This document shows positions 24,969 through 32,398 of a stretch of DNA of 64,000 nucleotides, in pieces (positions within the stretch are counted from its first letter, which is position 1; the number at the start of each line of letters is the position of its first letter). The position numbers and the translations under genes are program-made. Below the pieces are notes generated by a model. That model was not told where the DNA came from and ran no database searches. It saw only the letters and a program-made list of their open reading frames with translations. This stretch comes from Rhizobium sp. (lineage in GTDB: Bacteria; Pseudomonadota; Alphaproteobacteria; Rhizobiales; Rhizobiaceae). Location of the stretch: contig JAQGJP010000056.1 of assembly GCA_028290545.1 (NCBI GenBank), positions 1 to 64,000 of the forward strand, read 5' to 3'.

Positions 24969-26249
24969 ATGGCAGGTGTCACGGAACCTGTGTGGGTCAC
25001 GCATGCAGCGAGACACGCACATGCAGCGCCCATCAAAGCCCATGAAAATGTGGATGTTGCCGTCGTTGGCGGTGGCATAATGGGCCTGACATCCGCCTTC
25101 CATATTGCCAGAAATGGCATGAGCGTGCACGTGGTCGATGCCGGAAGAATCGGCGAAGGCGCCAGCGGGCTGAATGGCGGGCAGGTGATTCCCGGGTTGA
25201 AATACGACCCCGAATGGCTGGCTGCGCATTTCGGCGGCACGCGTGGCGAGGCATTAATTCAATTTGCCGCAGGCACCGCCGACGCGGTTTTTGATCTGAT
25301 CGGTCAAGAGAATCTGGATGTGCCGCACAATCGCAATGGTTGGATCCAGGCGTGCCACACCGAGCTGGCCATGGATGCGGCCAGGATGCGCCATCGACAG
25401 TGGGCGGCGCGAGGTGCCGATGTCGCGCTTCTGGATGCGTCCGAAATCGAAAAATTGATCGGCACATCCAATTATCATGGCGGGTTTCTCGATCGTCGCG
25501 CCGGCGTCATCAATCCGTTGGCCTTCACCTTCGAACTCGCCCGCATTGGCGAGGCGGCTGGCGCCAAGATCACCGAGAACAAGGAGTGCCGCAAGCTCGA
25601 GAAATCCGGCGACGGCTGGACGCTGACGCTTGCGAGTGGCGAGACGATTCGCGCCGGGAAAGTCATCCTCGCCACCAATGCCTATAGCGGCAACCTGGTG
25701 CCCGGCCTGGCGCAAAGCCTGGTTGCGCTGCATTCGTTCCAGATCGCCACCGAGCCGCTGGCGGAACGTGCGGCCCGCGACATCCTGCCGGAAGGGCAGG
25801 CGGTTTCGGATTCGCGGCGAATCCTGGTTTACTACCGGCGGACTGCCGACAATCGGCTGATTCTCGGCGGCCGCGGACGGATGTCCATGCCCCGGCGTGC
25901 CGATGACTGGGCACATCTGGAACACGCGATGGCGCGGCTTTTCCCGTCCTTGTCGGAGGCGAAGATCGAAAAGCGCTGGTTCGGCCGCGTGGCGATGACG
26001 CCTGACCATCTGCCGCATATTCACGAACCGGAGAAGGGACTGGTGACCATTGTCGGCTGCCAGGGGCGCGGCGTCGGGCTGATGACGGCGGCGGCCAAAA
26101 GACTTGTCGACTACCTCTCGACTGGCGACCCGGATGCCCTTCCGCTTCCGATCACGCCGATCCAGCCGATCCCGTTTCATCGCTTCCGCCGCATCGGGGC
26201 CGCGGCTCTGATCGCCTGGTATCGGATGCTGGATGCTATCGAGCAATGA
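24969..26249 (+). CDS. FAD-dependent amine oxidase (gamma-glutamylputrescine oxidase/OrdL-like)
   Basis: 426 residues. The DAO fold starts with VAVVGGGIMGLTSAFHIAR (about 32-50) and GEGASGLNGGQVIPG, close to PuuB/OrdL proteins, and ends with the FAD-binding VTIVGCQGRGVGLMTAAAK. The family oxidises amino groups of gamma-glutamyl-putrescine or similar amines to aldehydes with oxygen. GGGGAAAGG precedes the ATG. It is followed 81 bp later by a polyamine-type ABC operon, with an aldehyde dehydrogenase at 30937 that could take the product. It may instead serve methylated amines, given the left-hand neighbours. Confidence 0.82.
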   Translation: MAGVTEPVWVTHAARHAHAAPIKAHENVDVAVVGGGIMGLTSAFHIARNGMSVHVVDAGRIGEGASGLNGGQVIPGLKYDPEWLAAHFGGTRGEALIQFAAGTADAVFDLIGQENLDVPHNRNGWIQACHTELAMDAARMRHRQWAARGADVALLDASEIEKLIGTSNYHGGFLDRRAGVINPLAFTFELARIGEAAGAKITENKECRKLEKSGDGWTLTLASGETIRAGKVILATNAYSGNLVPGLAQSLVALHSFQIATEPLAERAARDILPEGQAVSDSRRILVYYRRTADNRLILGGRGRMSMPRRADDWAHLEHAMARLFPSLSEAKIEKRWFGRVAMTPDHLPHIHEPEKGLVTIVGCQGRGVGLMTAAAKRLVDYLSTGDPDALPLPITPIQPIPFHRFRRIGAAALIAWYRMLDAIEQ

Positions 26250-26270
26250 TGGATATCTCTTGAATACGTC

Positions 26271-26316
26271 TTGACACTTTCTCAAAAATGAAAATGATTA
26301 TCTGAATTTCATTTTT
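26271..26316 (+). promoter_or_regulatory. Promoter and 10-bp inverted-repeat operator of the polyamine-type ABC operon
   Basis: A consensus TTGACA box (26271-26276) is followed 15-20 bp later by AT-rich bases that can serve as the -10. Perfect arms AAAAATGAAA (26284-26293) and TTTCATTTTT (26307-26316) overlap this -10 region, 15 bp before the permease ATG. It is a likely binding site for the XRE-cupin regulator at 29198. Confidence 0.6.
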
Positions 26317-26330
26317 CAGAAATCCATCCG

Positions 26331-27233
26331 ATGACTGAGATCGACGACGCCCCTTCCGCAGCGTCACTGCCCAGGATGAAGAGCGGCTCGCGCGCCGGCT
26401 TTCACTTCGGCATGCTGCTGCCCGGCGGCCTCGTTACTTTCGTGATGATCCTGTTCGCGCTCGGTCTCGTCGTATTTCTCGGTTTCCGCGTTAACGATGG
26501 CTCTCTCACCGGCGCCGGATTCTCGGTCGGCAATTTCATCACCATCCTTACCGATCCGCTCTACGTGGCCGTTGCGCTGCGTTCCGTAGCGATCGCCGGC
26601 CTGGTGACGATAGCCACTGTGGTCACTGCCTATCCGGTCGCATATTATCTCGCCTTCCACGCCGGACGGCATCGTAGTCTGCTGCTGTTTCTGGTGACGC
26701 TGCCGTTCTGGACCAGCTATCTGCTGCGCGTCTTCGCGTGGAAGATCGTGCTTGCGTATAACGGCGTGCTGAATTCCTTCCTGACAGGCACCGGGCTGCT
26801 GAGCGAGCCGTCGCTGGCTTTCCTCAATACGCCGGCGGCCGTTGTCGTCACCCTGGCGCATGCCTATGCGCCGTTTGCGATCCTGCCGATCTATGTGGCG
26901 CTGGAGACGATGCCGAAATCGCTGGTCGAGGCGGCCGCCGATCTTGGCGCCAAGCCGTTCACCGCGTTTCGGCGGGTGATCCTGCCGTTCTCGATGCCCG
27001 GCGTGCTCGCGGGCGCTCTGGTGGTCTTCGTGCCGACGGTGGGCGATTACGTGACGCCGGCGCTGGTCGGCGGCCCATCGAGCACTATGATCGGTTCGCT
27101 GATCCAGGCGCAGTTCGGCAAGGCCAATGACTGGCCGTTCGGCGCGGCGCTGGCTGTCTCCGTCATGCTGATGATCCTCGTCCTGATCCTGATCGTCCGG
27201 TTTGCGGACCGCCGGTTCGGGGGGCGGGCATGA
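26331..27233 (+). CDS. Polyamine-type ABC transporter permease (PotB/PotH family)
   Basis: 300 residues, about six membrane helices after a 30-residue cytoplasmic lead. The EAA loop EAAADLGAKPFTAFRRVILP (about 203-222) is the ATPase contact. GDYVTPALVGG and TSYLLRVFAWKIVL are characteristic of spermidine/putrescine permeases. It overlaps the next permease gene by 4 bp. The cluster carries all four importer parts. Confidence 0.88.
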   Translation: MTEIDDAPSAASLPRMKSGSRAGFHFGMLLPGGLVTFVMILFALGLVVFLGFRVNDGSLTGAGFSVGNFITILTDPLYVAVALRSVAIAGLVTIATVVTAYPVAYYLAFHAGRHRSLLLFLVTLPFWTSYLLRVFAWKIVLAYNGVLNSFLTGTGLLSEPSLAFLNTPAAVVVTLAHAYAPFAILPIYVALETMPKSLVEAAADLGAKPFTAFRRVILPFSMPGVLAGALVVFVPTVGDYVTPALVGGPSSTMIGSLIQAQFGKANDWPFGAALAVSVMLMILVLILIVRFADRRFGGRA

Positions 27234-28036
27234 GCGCGGTCGCGGCGAAAGGCGGGCAGAGGTGGTTGGGGGCCTATGTGCTCCTCTATCTCGTCTTTCT
27301 TTATCTGCCCGTCGCATTGATACCGCTGTTCTCGTTCAACAATTCCATTCAGGCAGCATTTCCGCTACAGGGCTTTACCCTGGAATGGTACCGGGCTCTG
27401 ACCGGTAACGGGGCGCTGCGCAATGCGCTGATCACCAGTCTGCAAGTGGGGCTCACTGCCTCAGCGATCGCCACAGTCTGCGGCATGACCATCGCCTATA
27501 TGGATGTTTTCGGGCAGTCCCGGATCGCCCTGGTGATATCCGCCATCGCGCGGCTGCCTATTCTGATCCCCGGCGTCATCGTCGGCATCGCGCTGCTGAT
27601 CCTCGTCAATCTCGCCGGCGTCGGGCCGTCCCGCATGGCGATCGTTGCCGGCCATGTTCTGGCGGCGCTGCCAACCACTGTTGTGATCATGCGTGGCCGG
27701 TTCGCGGGTATTCCGCGCAGCATTCCGGAAGCCGCCGAGGATCTCGGCGCGCGCGAGTTCCTCGTCTTCCGGCGGATCATGCTGCCGCTTAGCCTGCCGG
27801 CCATCGGCTCGGCGTTCATGCTGGCCTTCCTGACGAGCTTTGACGAGTTCATCATCGCGTTTTTCCTGGCGGGCACCGAGCAGACCCTGCCGCTCTATAT
27901 CTGGAGCCAGCTGCGTTTTCCGAAATCGCTGCCGGTGGTGATGGCGCTCGGCAGTGCGATCCTGGTCGCCAGCATCGTCATCGCCGGAGCCGCGGAGCTT
28001 CTCCGTCAGCGTGGACTTACGAATAAACAACGATAA
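27230..28036 (+). CDS. Polyamine-type ABC transporter permease (PotC/PotI family)
   Basis: 268 residues. The N-terminal helix YVLLYLVFLYLPVALIPLFS, the segment FNNS in the first periplasmic loop, the EAA loop EAAEDLGAREFLVFRRIMLP (about 164-183), and SFDEFIIAFFLAGTEQTLP are all typical of PotC/PotI. It forms the membrane channel with the preceding permease. Its stop lies 21 bp before the binding-protein start. Confidence 0.88.
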   Translation: MSAVAAKGGQRWLGAYVLLYLVFLYLPVALIPLFSFNNSIQAAFPLQGFTLEWYRALTGNGALRNALITSLQVGLTASAIATVCGMTIAYMDVFGQSRIALVISAIARLPILIPGVIVGIALLILVNLAGVGPSRMAIVAGHVLAALPTTVVIMRGRFAGIPRSIPEAAEDLGAREFLVFRRIMLPLSLPAIGSAFMLAFLTSFDEFIIAFFLAGTEQTLPLYIWSQLRFPKSLPVVMALGSAILVASIVIAGAAELLRQRGLTNKQR

Positions 28037-28057
28037 TAAACCAAGAGGAGAATGATC

Positions 28058-29116
28058 ATGCGCAGGGATATCGTTAAGAAAGCAGGCTTTGCATTGCTGG
28101 CCGCCGCATTTGCGTCCATGGCGGCACCGGCGCTGGCGGACGGCAAGCTCAAATATTTCACCTGGTCGGGTTATGAACTGCCGGATTTCAGCAAGACCTT
28201 CCTCGCCGCCCACCCGGACGGCGTTGAATATTCGATGTTCGGCGATGACGACGACGCCTTCACCAAGGTGAAAGCAGGTTTCCGGCCCGATGTCGCCCAT
28301 CCCTGCTATGACAAGGTGGCGCGCTGGAACAAGGAAGGCCTGCTGCAGCCGATCGACACCAAGCGCATCAAGAACTGGGACAGCATCTTTCCGACATTCC
28401 GCAATCTGCCGGATATCCAGGCCGGCGACGGCAAGGTGTGGATGGTGCCGTGGGACTGGGGCAATACATCTATCCTTTATCGCACCGATCTGGTCAAGGA
28501 TCCGGAAAAGAGCTGGAACCTGCTCTGGGACAAGCAATATGCAGGCCGCATGGCGACCATCGATGCGGTACACGATACGCCGCTGGTGGCGGCGGTGATG
28601 GCTGGCGTCAATCCGTTCGACATGAGCCCTGCAGATCTTGAAAAGGTGGCAGACAAGCTTCGCGAGCAGCGGCCGCTGCTGTCGGCCTATACGACCGATA
28701 TGACCTCGGTCGAACAATCGCTGGCGAGCGGCGCCCTCGTTGCTGCAATGACCTGGAACGCCTCGGCCGTGGCGCTCAAGAAGCAGGGCGTGCCGGTCGA
28801 GTTCATGAAGCCGCAGGAGGGCATGCTGACCTGGACCTGCGGCTACGTGCTGCTGAAGGATGCAACCAATGTCGATCTCGCCTATGACTTCATCAACAGT
28901 CGCCTGGAGACCGATTCCGGCAAATATCTGATCGAGAGCTATGGCTACGGCAGTTCCACAAGCACGTCGTTTTCGGCGGTGCCGAAGGAAACGCTCGACA
29001 GGCTGCAACTGCCGTCAGATCCGGATGTGATGCTGAAATCCACCATCTTCACCGGTCCGATGAAACAGAATGACGATCTCGCCAAGATGTTCGAAAAGGT
29101 CAAGGCCGGCGGTTGA
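28058..29116 (+). CDS. Polyamine-type ABC transporter substrate-binding protein (PotD/PotF family)
   Basis: 352 residues. The signal peptide MRRDIVKKAGFALLAAAFAS ends with a likely cut after ALA. The mature protein begins KLKYFTWSGYELPDF, as in PotD/PotF, and has PWDWGNTSILYRTD in the binding cleft. ATG 28058 has GAGGAG 7 nt upstream, which rules out ATG 28052. Family ligands are putrescine, spermidine or related cations; several rhizobial homologues bind other quaternary or amino compounds. A strong hairpin follows the gene, which may set a higher level for this subunit than for the genes beyond. Confidence 0.87.
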   Translation: MRRDIVKKAGFALLAAAFASMAAPALADGKLKYFTWSGYELPDFSKTFLAAHPDGVEYSMFGDDDDAFTKVKAGFRPDVAHPCYDKVARWNKEGLLQPIDTKRIKNWDSIFPTFRNLPDIQAGDGKVWMVPWDWGNTSILYRTDLVKDPEKSWNLLWDKQYAGRMATIDAVHDTPLVAAVMAGVNPFDMSPADLEKVADKLREQRPLLSAYTTDMTSVEQSLASGALVAAMTWNASAVALKKQGVPVEFMKPQEGMLTWTCGYVLLKDATNVDLAYDFINSRLETDSGKYLIESYGYGSSTSTSFSAVPKETLDRLQLPSDPDVMLKSTIFTGPMKQNDDLAKMFEKVKAGG

Positions 29117-29126
29117 ACACAGGCAG

Positions 29127-29162
29127 TCACGCAGGCGACGAGGATTGCCTGCGTGATCTTTT
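29127..29162 (+). terminator. Intercistronic hairpin (partial terminator)
   Basis: Perfect 10-bp arms TCACGCAGGC (29127-29136) and GCCTGCGTGA (29147-29156) with a 10-nt loop are followed by TCTTTT. It lies between the binding-protein gene and the regulator gene and probably attenuates transcription into the regulator and ATPase genes. Confidence 0.75.
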
Positions 29163-29197
29163 GGGCCATGAAAACGGATAGCCGGCGGACCTGATGC

Positions 29198-29818
29198 ATG
29201 GGTGAGGATTTGGACGAATTGATCGAAAAGCCTGCCCGTGATGGCAATGAAGCGGATATTCTGGTGGGGCGGCGTGTCCGGGCGCTGAGGCTGGAGCGCA
29301 ATCTGTCGCTCAACGATCTCGCAGGAAAGACCGGCATCTCGATCGGGGCCCTGAGCCAGATCGAGCGCGGGCTATCGTCCTTGCGGGTCAGGGTGATCTG
29401 GCCGCTGGCGGCGGCGCTGTCGGTCGAGCCGAGCGCCCTGATCGGCGATGGCAACGATGCATCCAGCGATCTCTATTGCGTACGCTCGCATCTCCGGCGG
29501 TCGCTGCCTGTGCACTCCGAAGGCATCGCCAAGGTGCTGCTCTCGCCGCCGGGTGCGACGTTGACAGGCATAATCGTCACGGTCGAACCGGGCGGCGGCA
29601 CGGCGGAAGCCTATGCCCATGCCGGCCATGAATTCGGCTTCGTGTTGTCGGGCGAGGTCGAACTCAGCGTCGATGGCACGAGCTATGTTTTGAAGCAGGG
29701 CGACAGCTTCGCGTTCAAGAGCACGCTGCTGCACAGCTTCACCAATAGCAGCCAGATGCGCGGGGAAATCCTCTGGGTGAATACGACCAAGCCATCCGAG
29801 GTACGGGACAATGCCTGA
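29198..29818 (+). CDS. XRE-cupin transcriptional regulator (PuuR-like)
   Basis: 206 residues. The N-terminal XRE helix-turn-helix spans about 28-80 (LNDLAGKTGISIGALSQIERG), and a C-terminal cupin_2 domain spans about 130-195 (GHEFGFVLSGEVELSVDG, LKQGDSFAFKS). This architecture is shared by PuuR, the putrescine-responsive repressor, and other small-ligand regulators. It lies inside the transporter operon, after a hairpin, and overlaps the ATPase gene by 8 bp. It probably controls the cluster through the inverted repeat at 26284-26316. Confidence 0.87.
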   Translation: MGEDLDELIEKPARDGNEADILVGRRVRALRLERNLSLNDLAGKTGISIGALSQIERGLSSLRVRVIWPLAAALSVEPSALIGDGNDASSDLYCVRSHLRRSLPVHSEGIAKVLLSPPGATLTGIIVTVEPGGGTAEAYAHAGHEFGFVLSGEVELSVDGTSYVLKQGDSFAFKSTLLHSFTNSSQMRGEILWVNTTKPSEVRDNA

Positions 29819-30890
29819 CCCGCTCCTTCGGCTCTCTGCCGTTCGCAAGGAATTTCCAGGTGGCGTGATCGGCCTTGATTCCATCGATCTCGATATCGAG
29901 CCCGGCGAATTCCTGAGCCTGCTCGGTCCGTCGGGCTGCGGCAAGACGACGACACTTCGGGTAATCGCGGGTTTCGAAAGTCCGACCAGCGGCGCGGTGA
30001 AGCTTGACGGCCGCGATATCACCACGCTTCGTCCGTATGACCGGCCGGTCAATACAGTTTTCCAGGACTATGCGCTGTTTCCGCATATGAACGTGTCGGA
30101 GAATATCGAGTTCGGCCTGTCGCTTCGGAAAATCGGGCTGGCCGATCGCAGGCGCCGGGTCGCGGCGGCGCTCGACATGGTCGGCCTTTCCGACAAGGTC
30201 GCCGCGCGTGTTTCCGAACTTTCCGGGGGACAGCGCCAGCGTGTGGCGCTTGCCCGCGCCATCGTCTGCGAACCCCGCGTGCTGTTGCTCGACGAACCTC
30301 TGTCGGCGCTGGACGCACATCTGCGCGAACAGATGCAGGTGGAACTCAAGCGCCTGCAGTCGAGCCTCGGGACGACCTTCGTGATGGTCACGCATGACCA
30401 GACCGAGGCAATGTCGATTTCGGATCGGATCGTCGTGATGAACAACGGCCGGATCGAGCAGATCGCCTCACCGGCAGCGCTTTACGACCGGCCGGAGACG
30501 CGTTTTGTCGCCGGCTTCATCGGCACCATGAACCTGCTGCCGGCGCGCTTTGCCGGCATCAGCGGCAGCGAACTGATCTTCGAGGCCGATGGGCTACGCC
30601 TGATGATTGACAATGACGGAACCAGTCCACCAGGACCGGGAGAGACCGTCACGATCGGCATCCGGCCCGAGGACGTCGTGGTCTCGGGGCCTAGTGTCGA
30701 CACCGCGCCGGCGCGTGTCATCAGCGTGGTTTTCCATGGCAAGGCATTGCGGGTGCATGCGGAAATCGGCACAGGAACCAAAATCGTCATCGATATGCCG
30801 CGGCAAGGCGAGAACGCCGCCTGCCGTCCGGGCACGATCCTCGACATCGGTTTGAGGCCGGGCACCTCTTGCCCGCTGCTGCCGGCCTGA
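29811..30890 (+). CDS. Polyamine-type ABC transporter ATP-binding protein (PotA/PotG family)
   Basis: 359 residues. Walker A LGPSGCGKTTTLR (about 38-50), signature LSGGQRQRVALARAI, Walker B VLLLDEPLSALDAHLR and switch His in VTHDQTEAM are intact. A C-terminal TOBE_2 domain (about 275-350, TIGIRPEDVVV) is typical of PotA-type ATPases. It starts inside the regulator gene, so the two are translationally coupled, and completes the importer begun at 26331. Confidence 0.88.
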   Translation: MPDPLLRLSAVRKEFPGGVIGLDSIDLDIEPGEFLSLLGPSGCGKTTTLRVIAGFESPTSGAVKLDGRDITTLRPYDRPVNTVFQDYALFPHMNVSENIEFGLSLRKIGLADRRRRVAAALDMVGLSDKVAARVSELSGGQRQRVALARAIVCEPRVLLLDEPLSALDAHLREQMQVELKRLQSSLGTTFVMVTHDQTEAMSISDRIVVMNNGRIEQIASPAALYDRPETRFVAGFIGTMNLLPARFAGISGSELIFEADGLRLMIDNDGTSPPGPGETVTIGIRPEDVVVSGPSVDTAPARVISVVFHGKALRVHAEIGTGTKIVIDMPRQGENAACRPGTILDIGLRPGTSCPLLPA

Positions 30891-30936
30891 ATAGAACAAG
30901 TCACAACAGAGCAATAATCATAAACGGGAGTGTAAT

Positions 30937-32364
30937 ATGAGCAATAACTTGAATTTCTATATCGATGGCGCATGGGTGTCGCCGGTCGTGCCGGCCACGC
31001 TGGATGTCATCAATCCGGCGACCGAGGAGGCCTATACCAGGATTTCCGTCGGTACCAAGGCCGATGTCGACAAGGCCGTGGCTGCTGCCAAGGCTGCGTT
31101 CGTGACCTTCTCCAGGACGACGCATGCCGATCGTCTGGCCCTGCTCAAGAAAGTCCTCGATATCTACAACGAGCGTTTCGACGACATAGCCAGGGCTGTC
31201 TCCGACGAGATGGGTGCGCCGATGTCTTTTGCGCTCGAAGCGCAGGCCTGGGCCGGCCGGGCGCATATGGAAGCGACCATCGCGGCTTTCGAAAACTATA
31301 AATTCAGCGAAAAGCGCGGCTCGACAATGGTCCTCAAGGAACCGATTGGCGTTTGCGCGCTGATCACGCCCTGGAACTGGCCACTCAACCAGATCGTCTG
31401 CAAGGTCGCGCCAGCCATTGCCGCCGGCTGCACCGTCGTGCTCAAGCCTTCCGAAATCGCCCCGATCAGCGGCATCATCTTCGCCGAGGTCATGCATGCC
31501 GCCGGCGTGCCCAAGGGCGTGTTCAACCTCGTCAATGGCACCGGCCCCGATGTCGGCCAGGTCATGGCCGGCCATCCGGACGTCGATATGGTATCGTTCA
31601 CCGGCTCGACGCGTGCCGGCATCATCGTCGCCAAGACGGCAGCCGACACGGTTAAGCGCGTCGCGCAGGAGCTTGGCGGCAAATCGGCGAATATCATTCT
31701 TGAAGACGCAGATTTTCAGTCGGCCGTCACCAAGGGCGTCGAGGGTTGCTTCGGCAATACCGGCCAGTCCTGCGATGCGCCGACCCGTATGCTTGTGCCG
31801 AAGGCCCGTCATGACGAAGTGCTGACGATCGCCAAGATTGCCGCCGAAGGCTTCAAGACCGGCGACCCGAAGGCGGACGACACCAACCTCGGCCCTGTCG
31901 TCAGCCAGTTGCAATATGACAAGATCCAGCGGCTGATCCAGGCCGGCATCGAGGAAGGCGCGACAGTCGTGACCGGCGGCGTCGGTCGCCCGGAAAATCT
32001 CAATCGCGGCTATTACATCCGCCCGACCGTGTTCGGCCATGTGACGCCGGATATGACGGTTGCCCGCGAAGAGATCTTCGGACCGGTTCTGTCGATCATC
32101 TCCTATGAGGACGAAGCAGACGCGATCCGCATCGCCAATGATACGGTCTATGGTCTCGCGGCCTATATCCAGTCCGAGAACATCGCACATGCCCGCGCTG
32201 TCGCGGCGGAAATGCGCGCCGGAACGGTCAATATCAACTATCCGGATTGGGACACGTTCTCATCGTTCGGCGGTTACAAGCAGTCGGGCAACGGTCGTGA
32301 ATATGCCGATTTTGGCATTCACGATTTCCTCGAAATCAAGAGCATCGTCGGCTACGGCGATTGA
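30937..32364 (+). CDS. NAD(P)-dependent aldehyde dehydrogenase
   Basis: 475 residues, usual length for the ALDH superfamily. The conserved ITPWNWPLNQ cofactor loop, FTGSTRAG (about 226-233), the general-base Glu in QELGGKSANII, and the nucleophile C279 in GNTGQSCDAPTRM are present. It follows the polyamine-type ABC genes by 46 bp and is the logical second step after the FAD amine oxidase at 24969, converting an amino-aldehyde to an acid as PuuC does. Another aldehyde from methylamine breakdown is possible. A stem shared with the convergent gene closes the operon. Confidence 0.87.
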   Translation: MSNNLNFYIDGAWVSPVVPATLDVINPATEEAYTRISVGTKADVDKAVAAAKAAFVTFSRTTHADRLALLKKVLDIYNERFDDIARAVSDEMGAPMSFALEAQAWAGRAHMEATIAAFENYKFSEKRGSTMVLKEPIGVCALITPWNWPLNQIVCKVAPAIAAGCTVVLKPSEIAPISGIIFAEVMHAAGVPKGVFNLVNGTGPDVGQVMAGHPDVDMVSFTGSTRAGIIVAKTAADTVKRVAQELGGKSANIILEDADFQSAVTKGVEGCFGNTGQSCDAPTRMLVPKARHDEVLTIAKIAAEGFKTGDPKADDTNLGPVVSQLQYDKIQRLIQAGIEEGATVVTGGVGRPENLNRGYYIRPTVFGHVTPDMTVAREEIFGPVLSIISYEDEADAIRIANDTVYGLAAYIQSENIAHARAVAAEMRAGTVNINYPDWDTFSSFGGYKQSGNGREYADFGIHDFLEIKSIVGYGD

Positions 32365-32372
32365 TGATCACG

Positions 32373-32398
32373 GCGGCGGGTGAGCGATCGCCCGCCGC
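32373..32398. terminator. Bidirectional hairpin between convergent genes
   Basis: GCGGCGGG (32373-32380) pairs with CCCGCCGC (32391-32398) around a 10-nt loop. It fills the 33-bp gap between the aldehyde dehydrogenase stop and the stop of the minus-strand GGDEF-EAL gene. U tracts are weak, so termination efficiency is uncertain. Confidence 0.6.

Noticed and set aside
27461-29008. Minus-strand open frame of 515 codons opposite PotC and PotD genes
   Set aside because: It spans two conserved transporter genes and the gap between them on the other strand, which a real gene would not be expected to do.
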